64,000 nucleotides of DNA from DASRAA01 sp963814165 (GTDB lineage Bacteria > Acidobacteriota > Terriglobia > Terriglobales > Acidobacteriaceae): NCBI GenBank assembly GCA_963814165.1, contig CAWFBW010000011.1, forward strand, positions 248,001 through 312,000. Direction: 5' to 3'. A program made the translations under genes and the position numbers. The notes under the pieces are model-generated. The model saw nothing but the letters and a program-made list of their open reading frames with translations. It was not told where the DNA came from and searched no databases. Shown here piece by piece: positions 56,914 through 64,000 of this stretch (within the stretch, counting starts at the first letter, position 1; each line of letters opens with the position of its first letter).

Positions 56914-57921
56914 TACTTCGCTCTCTCAGACTTGCGGGTGAGCCGCGACAGCGTCGCCAGCTCTTTGAGGTATTCGCGCACCGGCTTCACCGGTGTTCCC
57001 CAGAAAACCACACCTTTGCCACGCATCACCTTGTGCGGTAGTACTCCGGCTTGCCCTCCGAGAATCGCGCCTGCCTCGATGGTGGCGTGGTCGCCCATGC
57101 CCACCTGCCCGCCCAGCACGCAATCGTCGCCGATGTTGCAACTGCCGGAAATGCCGGTCTGCGCAGCGATCACCACGTTCGCTCCGATATTGCAGTTATG
57201 CCCAACGTGCACCATGTTATCGAGCTTCGTACCCGGGCCGATGACGGTCTCATCGAGCGCGCCGCGGTCAATGGTACAGTTGGCGCCGATCTCGACGTAG
57301 TCGCCGATGACCAGGCGTCCGACCTGCGGAAACTTCACATAACGTCCGAACTTGTCGTCGCGCACGAAGCCAAAGCCGTCAGAGCCCAGCACCGCGCCGG
57401 CATGAACCATCACCCGGCGGCCAATCGTGGTGCCGGGATAAATCACAACGCGTGGGTAGATGTCGCAGTCGTCGCCGATGACGACGCCTTCGCCCACGTG
57501 AGCATCCAGCAGCGATGAAGCATCGTTCGCCGATCACCGCGTTGGCATCGATCACCGCGTTGGCATCGACGCTGGCGGTAGCGGCGACCTTTGCGAGCGG
57601 ATCGATGACCGCAGTGGGATGGATCGCCGCCGTGTGCTGTTTCCTGGGATACAGCAACTTCGCCGCGGTGGCAAACGCCAGCCGCGGGTTGGAATTCAGC
57701 AGCAGCGGCTTGGTGGTAGTGATCTCGGCGTCGGATTCATTCACAATGACGGCGCTGGCGTGCGATTTCATCGCTGGCTCCAGGTGTTGCGCAGACCCGA
57801 CAAACACAAGGTCGCCGGATTGTGCGTTCACGACACTGGCAACTCGAGAGATTTCCACGCGGCCGTCGCCAATCAGGCGCGAGGCAGTAAATTCCGCAAG
57901 GGCTTGCAGGGTTTGCGACAT
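56913..57921 (-). pseudogene. lpxD: UDP-3-O-acylglucosamine N-acyltransferase LpxD (frame-interrupted)
   Basis: An N-terminal uridine-binding domain (MSQTLQALAEFTASRLIGDG, LLNSNPRLAFA) precedes a left-handed beta-helix of hexapeptide repeats (VIGDDCDIYPRVVIYPGTTI and many more), with the catalytic His in MVHVGHNCNIG and a C-terminal helical tail. One extra base near 57510 splits it. It adds the N-linked hydroxyacyl chain in lipid A synthesis, an essential step in most Gram-negatives, so the break is probably a sequencing error. Confidence 0.92.
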
Positions 57922-57986
57922 GGGTCAGTTATAGGCGAGTGCTTCAGGAAATTCAAAATCAATCGCCACGCAGGCGAAGAGCGGAA

Positions 57987-58892
57987 TCAGTACAGCGGCT
58001 GCTCTCCTGCCGGGCGCGTCTTCCAGCGCCGATGCACCCACAGCCACTGGTCCGGATATTTCCGCACGTAGTCTTCGAAGATTCGATTGAAGATCGCTGT
58101 ATTGGCGATGGCGTCGGCTTCGTCGTCCCCGGTGCGTACCAGGTCCACCGCCGGACTGAACTCCACGCGGTACTTCCGCAGCACCGAGTCCCAGATCGTG
58201 AACGCGGGAACAACGGCGGCTTCGGTGTGCTGCGCTACGCGCGCGATGCCGACCGCCGTGCACGCGGGTATGCCGAAGAAATCCACAAATACCCCCTGAG
58301 GCGGCGTCATGTTCGTGTCCATCAGGATGCCGACCGTCTCATTGTTTCCCATGGCCGCCAACAGACCGCGCGCGAATCCCTGTTTACCGATGATGCTGTT
58401 GCCGTGCAGCGTGCGATAGCGCGTGACCATCGTCATCCACGAAAGGGTTATCGATGCGGCCGCACCACGATTCGCATGGGGTGGCCTTGTAACGAATGGA
58501 AGAACGAACCGATCTCCCACCCGCCGAAGTGGCCGGTAAGAAACAGCACTCCCTTGCCGCGCTTTTCGGCCGCTTCGAAGTTCTCGAACCCCTGGTAGGT
58601 GGCGATTTCCGATGCGTTCTCGCGAGTGTAGCGAGGGAACAGGCAAAACTCCGCCAACAGGCGCCCGAGCGAGCGATAGACGCCGCGCAATATCCTGCGG
58701 CGCTCTGCCACCGGCTTTTCCGGAAATGCCATCTCCAGGTTGCGCATACCGACTCGTCGCAGCCGAGGATGCCCGTGGTATGCCACCCCGGCGATCAACA
58801 GCCCCACGCCGCGCGCCAGGGGGCGTGGCAGCATTCCGATAAAGCGCACCAGACGCCAGCAGCGGCACGTATTGCAGTCGGTAGAGCATCAA
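57987..58892 (-). pseudogene. lpxL: Lipid A biosynthesis acyltransferase, LpxL/HtrB family (frame-interrupted)
   Basis: Reads MMLYRLQYVPLLA, shifts frame near 58855 into RFIGMLPRPLARGVGLLIAG, and shifts again near 58450; the rest ends VHRRWKTRP before the stop. The H-x4-E/D acyltransferase motif is GHFGGWE, and VGILMDTNMTPPQGVFVDFFG with FTIWD fit the LpxL family. It would add a secondary acyl chain to Kdo-lipid A; the exact position cannot be told. It follows lpxD on the same strand in the same lipid A group. Confidence 0.88.
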
Positions 58893-58974
58893 GGGGACAG
58901 TTTGACCCTAGCACTGCCGCAAAAGTGAAGGCAATCGGGAGATTACGTGGGCGCTGGCACTCGTGCAACAAAAA

Positions 58975-58994
58975 GCGGTGGCCGCAGCCACCGC
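58975..58994 (-). terminator. Intrinsic terminator of the SYLF gene
   Basis: Perfect 8-base arms GCGGTGGC / GCCACCGC with a 4-base loop, followed on the minus strand by TTTTT (58970-58974). It lies 22 bases past the stop. Confidence 0.8.
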
Positions 58995-59016
58995 GAGACT
59001 ACGATTCGGAGGTGGA

Positions 59017-59886
59017 TTAAGGTGTATTTCCGCTGCTTGTCGGCGCCGTAGGCGAAGCGGGGGCAGGCGCGGGGGTTGCCGCTGGCGCAGTCGCCGGATC
59101 GGCGGCTGGCTTGGCTGCAGTACTGGGCTCAACCGGCGTTGTCGCCGCCGGCGCGGCGGCAGCAGCCGGAGCTGGTGCAGTGACCGCTGCGGCTGCCACC
59201 TTGGCGGCTCGCGGTGTGGGAGCATACAGCTCCACCGTCTTCAGAAAGTTCTGTGCGTCGGCGGGCGGCGGTACTTCGCCATTCAGCAATGAGTAAAAAG
59301 TCCAGTCTTTCCCGTAGAAGCTCTGGGTCGCGCCATTGTCCTGGCGTACCACCGCGCCATTCACGGAAACTCCGGCGAACAGGCCCCGGGCCCGCGAGTA
59401 CGTCAGGATCTGGGCGCGCATGGTGAGGTCGGTGGCGGCTTGGGTGTCGCGGCCCACGGGGCCGGCAGCGGCCGACGCGTCGGCGCCGAGTTTAAACTTG
59501 CTTTGCAGCAACTGCTGCATGCCGTTCATGGTGCGGATGACCAGCACCAGGTCAGAGGCCTGCCCACCTGCTTGGAAGCCGAAGCTGCCGCCACTAATGC
59601 GGAAGAAGACCGGCGAGCTCCAGCCCGTTCCAGTGCGACATGTGGCTACGCCCTTCCCATAGTTAGCTCCGAAGATGAAGCTGGCCTTCAGCATCGAGGG
59701 AACGATGGCAATGCATTTCGCGCCATCCATGATGCCGTCGGGGATCGACCTATCGGGAGCTTCCATGATCTGGCTCAGGACGGTGGAAGCGGTCTGGACG
59801 CGCTCGACATCGGCATTGCGTGCGCCTGACTGGGACCATGCCGCTGTCGCTGGCAATAGCAGTAACACCATCAGAATCTTCTTCAT
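59017..59886 (-). CDS. SYLF-domain (Ysc84-like) secreted lipid-binding protein
   Basis: 289 residues with a signal peptide (MKKILMVLLLLPATAAWSQS). The SYLF core follows (AKCIAIVPSMLKASFIFGANYGKGVATCR, FRISGGSFGFQAGGQASDLVL, RAQILTYSRARGLFAGVSVNG). The C-terminal ~65 residues are a low-complexity Ala/Pro/Thr tail, possibly a wall or envelope spacer. The fold binds phosphoinositides in eukaryotes; the bacterial role is unknown. Confidence 0.9.
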   Translation of the reverse strand: MKKILMVLLLLPATAAWSQSGARNADVERVQTASTVLSQIMEAPDRSIPDGIMDGAKCIAIVPSMLKASFIFGANYGKGVATCRTGTGWSSPVFFRISGGSFGFQAGGQASDLVLVIRTMNGMQQLLQSKFKLGADASAAAGPVGRDTQAATDLTMRAQILTYSRARGLFAGVSVNGAVVRQDNGATQSFYGKDWTFYSLLNGEVPPPADAQNFLKTVELYAPTPRAAKVAAAAVTAPAPAAAAAPAATTPVEPSTAAKPAADPATAPAATPAPAPASPTAPTSSGNTP

Positions 59887-60250
59887 CGCTCAACTCCATT
59901 CTGGATCGCGGCCAGTCGACACCGGCTGCGCTCATCTTAGTGGGAAAGGCTTTATTTTTCGCGGTTTTGCCTCAAGATTTCCCGTTACTTTCTAACGTCG
60001 TGACTGTCTTGGTGCGGGCGCTCGCGGGGTAGTTTCCGGAGCAAAAAACTTAGGGCTGGAAGAGGAGACCCTCGCGTCCCCTTCCAGCCCTATCTCCCAG
60101 GTTCTGTGGTAGGTGAGTGCAGTATGCAGCCGGGCGGAAAATTCGCGCAAGTTACGAAAGGACATATACCTGTACTTTAGTAACCATCAAGGTAACCTGC
60201 TGGTAACCACCTCCGCCACCAATCGGCGTCGAGGGGCCCTCCATGCGCGG
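59887..60250. other. Intergenic region between the SYLF and response-regulator genes
   Basis: 364 bases holding the SYLF promoter side, the terminator at 60052-60091 and a run of GGTAACC palindromes near 60190-60208. No gene is supported. Confidence 0.5.
60052..60091 (-). terminator. Intrinsic terminator of the response-regulator gene
   Basis: Perfect 11-base arms AGGGCTGGAAG (60052-60062) and CTTCCAGCCCT (60081-60091); on the minus strand the hairpin is followed by AAGTTTTTT. It lies 160 bases past the stop codon, so a shorter transcript end upstream is also possible. Confidence 0.75.
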
Positions 60251-60922
60251 TCACTCCGCATAGTTGACCCCCAACAGCGAATGCGTGAGCGCGTGCACCG
60301 AGAGCGCAATGCGATTGGTGACCCCGGACTTCCGCATCAGGCTGGCGATGTGCATCTTGACGGTGCGTTCCTCGATCTCCAGCGCGCTGGCGATCTCCTT
60401 GTTGGTGCGACCGGATACCAGCAGGTAAAGCACTTCACGCTCGCGCTCCGTAAAAACCAGCGATTGTTCTGACTGGTCACGGCGCGGAATGTGCGTGACC
60501 CGCTCGATGAACTTGCTCAGAAGATGGCCAGACGCCCATACCTCTCCGCCATGGACCACGCGAATGGCCCGTTTGAAATCTTCCGCGGAAGCAGACTCCT
60601 CGATGTAGCCTTTCGCGCCCCCGCACAACGCACGCAGCGCGAGTTCCTGGTTTTGCAGCGTTCCGGTGACGACGATCCGAACCGCGGGATTCAACGACTT
60701 GAGCCCGGTCATGACGTCGTACATGGCCGCGCCCGTTCGCGCACCGATAAGTACCACGTCGTAGCCGTGCGTTTTGAATATGGAGGCCGGAGTGTAACTG
60801 AGAAGCGCAAAATCCGCCTCGCCTTCAAAAAGCGCGCGAAAGCCAATGAACCGCAATGGATCGTTCTCGACCACTGCGACACGGATAGGCTTCCGAACAG
60901 CCGGTTTCGTGGCGCGCTTCAT
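60251..60922 (-). CDS. NarL/LuxR-type response regulator with a degenerate receiver domain
   Basis: 223 residues from ATG 60922 (a TTG at 60934 is an alternative). The receiver domain is recognisable (VAVVENDPLRFIGFRALF with the acidic pair; VTGT; GAKGY with the Lys), but the phospho-acceptor position reads VVLIGARTG with Gly60 instead of Asp. The C-terminal helix-turn-helix is intact (TEREREVLYLLVSGRTNKEIASALEIEERTVKMHIASLMRK). It therefore probably acts without phosphorylation. No histidine kinase is adjacent; GGTAACC repeats flank the gene. Confidence 0.88.
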   Translation of the reverse strand: MKRATKPAVRKPIRVAVVENDPLRFIGFRALFEGEADFALLSYTPASIFKTHGYDVVLIGARTGAAMYDVMTGLKSLNPAVRIVVTGTLQNQELALRALCGGAKGYIEESASAEDFKRAIRVVHGGEVWASGHLLSKFIERVTHIPRRDQSEQSLVFTEREREVLYLLVSGRTNKEIASALEIEERTVKMHIASLMRKSGVTNRIALSVHALTHSLLGVNYAE

Positions 60923-61116
60923 TGAGTCTGCCAATAGAGTAGTACAAAATGGCTATATCTGGTAACACACTTAAGTGACATACAGGTTACCTCCGTACGG
61001 CAACTCCGTCTGGCACCCGCGCTCTGATAGGATTCGCAGCAAAGACTGTTGCTGTAGCGCGGCACAATTCCGCCGGAATTGCGGGCTATCGGCGGAAAGA
61101 AATTACCGGACCACAC

Positions 61117-61858
61117 GTGATCAGTCCTCATCAAGCGAGCGCCTTACCGGCGGCGATCATCTCCGTGATTTTTGCCGTACTGGCGCGCACTTTCGGATCC
61201 GTCAGCGATGGCGGTGCCTTCATGGGAGCCATGATCGCGTTCTTCCTCATGTATGCCGCCGGGTTGTGGGCGTTTTTCCCGCTCTTTGCCTTGCTCTTGA
61301 TGACCATGCTGGCTACACAATGGCGGGCCGAGCGCAAATCGACCTTGGGCGTCGCCGAACGGGCTGGAGGCCGCAACGCTCGCCAAGTGCTGGCCAACCT
61401 CGGAGCAGCCGGCTTATGCGCTGTGGCGGCGGTCGTGTTTGTCCGCCAATCGGCGGTACTGATGGTGGGTGCCATGGCAGTGCTGGCAGAGGCTGCGGCT
61501 GACACGGTATCCAGCGAAGTCGGCCAGGCACTGTCCACTCGACCGCGGCTGATCCTCAGTTTCGCTCAGGTATCGCCGGGCACCAACGGAGCCATCAGCG
61601 TCGATGGGGACGTTCGCCGGTTGCATGGCGGCGGGCTTGGTGGCATGGACGGCGTTGCTGGCGGGTGTCGTATCGTGGCGTTGGATGCCGCTCATCGCCT
61701 TGGCCGGGGTCGCGGGCATGTTGTTTGACAGCGTTTTGGGTGCCATCTTCGAAAACCGGGGAGACATGGGCAACGACTCGGTGAACTTCGTCAGCACCGT
61801 CTTTGCGGCCGACCTGGCGCTCGTTGTGACTTTGCTGCTGCGGCGCTGGCTAAATTGA
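61117..61858 (+). pseudogene. DUF92 family membrane protein (frame-interrupted)
   Basis: Seven or so hydrophobic helices, with the family motif AEAAADTVSSEVGQ and, around the break, SPGTNGAISVDG then AGCMAAGLVAW. An indel near 61605 splits the gene into two frames; the second ends GMLFDSVLGAIFENRGDMGNDSVNFVSTVFAA. DUF92 includes phytyl-phosphate kinase (VTE6)-like and TMEM19 proteins; the bacterial substrate is unknown. The GTG start is at 61117. Confidence 0.83.
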
Positions 61859-61922
61859 GTCCCAACGAATTCCGTGCCGGCTCGAGCAGGAATCGATTAC
61901 ACCTCGCATAGGAGCTACTTTG

Positions 61923-63898
61923 GTGAGAACCAGGCTGGCGTTACTGACACTCCTTGCGCTGCTGGGCACCCACGCCTTGGCTCAGCAGTACGACGTGCTC
62001 ATCCGCAATGGCCGCATGGTCGACGGCAGCGGCAACCCTGGACCTATGCCGACGTCGCCATCATTGGCGACCGGATCGCTTTTGTCGGTCGCGCCGGCGC
62101 TGGAGTCACCGCCAAGCGCACCATCGACGCCAGCGGCCTCATCGTCGCGCCCGGCTTCATCGACATGCTGGGCCAGTCGGAATTCAACCTGCTGGTCGAC
62201 AAGCAGGCGGTCAGCAAGCTTACCCAGGGCGTGACCACGGAGATTACCGGCGAAGGCGACTCCATTGCTCCCACCAACGACGCCTTGAATGCCGAGCACG
62301 CCGACGTCTTTCAGCACTTCAACATCACGCCCGACTGGCGCTCGCTGGAGGAATACTTCCAGCGCCTGACCAAGCAGGGAAGCGGCATCAACCTCGGAAC
62401 CTACGTTGGCGCCGCCCAGGTGCGCCGTCTGGTGATCGGAAATGCCGACCGCGACCCCACTCCCGCAGAATTGAAGGACATGGAAATCGCGGTGGACGAC
62501 GCCATGAGCGACGGCGCCATGGGCGTTTCCAGTGCGCTGATCTATGCTCCTGGCAGCTATGCCAAGACCGACGAGCTGATCGCGCTGGCGAAGGTAGCTG
62601 CGGCGAAGGGCGGTGTGTACGCGTCGCACATCCGCAATGAAGGCGACAGCGAAATCGGCGGCGATGGACGAAGCTTTCCGCATCGGTCGCGAGGCCAACA
62701 TTCCCGTCCAGATTTTTCACCTGAAGGTCTCGGGCAAGCAGAATTGGGGCAAGATGCCGCAAGTGATTGCCGCCATTGAGAAGGCCCGGACGAGCGGCAT
62801 CGACGTCACTGCGAACCAGTATCCCTACACCGCCTCGGCCACTTCGCTGGGCGCGATCATTCCGCCGAAATATCACGAAGGCGGTACGGATGCCTTCGTC
62901 GCCCGCCTGAAAGATCCCGGCAACTCGCGCGCAGATTCGCCAGGAACTGGATGGCACGAGCGGCTCGCTTCGAAAACATGTGGCGCGGCACCGGAGGACC
63001 GAGCGGCGTCATGGTCGTCTCGGTGCTGAATCCGGACCTGCGCAAATTCGAAGGCAAGACCGATTGCCCAGATCGCGCAGATGGAGAACAAAGATCCGCT
63101 AGACGCGGCCCTCGACCTCGTCGTCGCCGACCGCGACAATGTCGGCGCCGTCTACTTCAGCATGAGCGAAGACGACGTGAAGCTGGCGATGCGCCAGCCT
63201 TGGGTGAGCGTCGGCACCGACTACGACGAGGTGAGTCCCGACCGGGCCGCTGGGCGAGTCGAAATCGCATCCGCGCGCGTATGGCAGCTTCGCTCGCATT
63301 CTCGGCAAGTACGTGCGCGAAGAACAGGTCCTGACGATGGAAGATGCGATTCGCAAGTTTACTTCGCTCCCTGCACAGCAAGTGAGGCTGGAAAACCGTG
63401 GCCTGCTGCGTCCCGGCTATTTCGCCGACATCACCATCTTCAATCCCGCGACCGTGACCGATGTCGCGACCTTCGAGGACCCGAACCGCACTTCGACCGG
63501 GTTCGAATACGTCTTCGTCAACGGAGTCCTGGCCCTGGAGCACGACAAAGTCACCGGCCAGATGGGCGGCCGTCCGCTGCGCGGCCCCGGCTACACCATG
63601 CGCGACTACGTTCCCGATGGCCTTCCTCCCCGCGGCAAGCTCCAAGGCGTAGTGACGGACGAGGGTGGCTATCCGCTGCCGCGCTCGACCGTGACCCTGA
63701 CCGATGCATCCGGCAAGGTGCTCGGCACGGCGAACATCAAGAAAGATGGCCGCTACGAAATCGCGCTCGAGCAGCCTTGCCGCGGCTGTTCGCTCAAGGC
63801 CGAGCGCGCGGGGTTCGACTGCCCAAAGTCACGTCGGCATCAACTACAACGGCTCGAACTCGCTCTGGTTTGGGTTTGCGATGAAAAGAAGCAAGTAG
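61923..63898 (+). pseudogene. N-acyl-D-amino-acid deacylase (D-aminoacylase), heavily frame-interrupted
   Basis: The start GTG at 61923 with AGGAG eight bases upstream opens a signal peptide (RTRLALLTLLALLGTHALA). The amidohydrolase-family text is complete but crosses frames at about 62040, 62660, 62935-62965, 63060, 63245 and 63815: DVLIRNGRMVDGSGNP, APGFIDMLGQSEFNLL, GAMGVSSALIYAPGSYA, ANIPVQIFHLKVSGKQNW, VSVGTDYDEVSPD and a final NRGLLRPGYFADITIF. A carboxypeptidase-regulatory-like beta domain of about 75 residues follows (GVVTDEGGYPLPRSTVTLTD). A secreted zinc amidohydrolase releasing D-amino acids, if intact in the real genome. Confidence 0.87.
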
Positions 63899-63943
63899 CT
63901 CTTCGCCGTTAGCTTTCGGCCGGCAGCCATTTTGCCCAGCTTT

Positions 63944-63968
63944 CTCTGTGCCTCAGTGTTTCTGTGGT
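63944..63968 (-). repeat. CCACAGAG...GGCACAGAG repeat, single copy
   Basis: A member of the family at 20337-20401 and 56200-56220, here 46 bases after the last gene. Confidence 0.6.
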
Positions 63969-64000
63969 AGGTGTTGCTTTTGACACTCGCTCCGTTTTAC

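Noticed and set aside
60190..60208. GGTAACC pairs as a proven operator
   Set aside because: They are short, and seven-base palindromes of this kind occur by chance; kept only as a hint in the response-regulator finding.

Overview
The window looks like a chromosomal segment of an Acidobacteriota (Terriglobia-like) bacterium. This is inferred from the high GC, the mix of families (DUF5117-type metalloprotease, SYLF protein, kinase with a C-terminal propeller, VIT1 next to NUDIX, DUF2911, LpxD/LpxL/LptE of a Gram-negative envelope) and the dense intergenic hairpin repeats. No rRNA, tRNA, CRISPR array, transposase or phage gene was seen.

Layout. 0-9 kb: a truncated membrane-anchored protein, a DUF1275 protein, the first copy of a ~400-bp interspersed repeat, an MsbA-like ABC exporter, a secreted zinc metalloprotease, a FabF-like ketosynthase and HemW. 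9-20 kb: threonine aldolase, acyl-CoA dehydrogenase, the propionate-branch pair meaB-mce, tsaB-rimI, then a tight run psd-pssA-(Asd-like)-lptE-holA with 1-4 base overlaps. 20-26.6 kb: a fadN-fadA-fadE beta-oxidation operon on the minus strand in the same order as Bacillus subtilis fadNAE. It is preceded by a near-perfect FadR-type box (TGAATGA-N4-TCATTCA) lying between a -35 and a -10 sequence. 26.6-43 kb: VIT1/NUDIX, a VOC-SpoIIE phosphatase fusion, patatin, arylsulfatase, M3 and M28 peptidases, a GT39 glycosyltransferase and a class C beta-lactamase-like hydrolase. 43-48 kb: a small accessory island with a Doc/AbrB toxin-antitoxin pair, a Cys-less racemase homologue, a DUF1801 protein, a PIN-domain protein, and HigA behind an internally deleted HigB. 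These modules are separated by copies of one hairpin repeat, and the PIN gene sits between two inverted copies matching at 33 of 35 bases. 48-64 kb: RibD-like reductase, YceH, a Ser/Thr kinase, a tetrahaem cytochrome-ferredoxin-NrfD operon without a catalytic subunit, MsrB, LpxD and LpxL, SYLF, a response regulator lacking its phospho-acceptor Asp, DUF92 and a D-aminoacylase.

Caution on quality. At least fifteen genes, including normally essential ones (tsaB, lpxD), are split by single-base indels, several at short homopolymers. This density fits sequencing or assembly error better than gene decay, so 'pseudogene' entries below mean 'reading frame interrupted in this sequence', not proven loss of function. 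Real start sites were moved downstream of the longest open frame wherever a signal peptide, ribosome site or overlap with the preceding stop argued for it.
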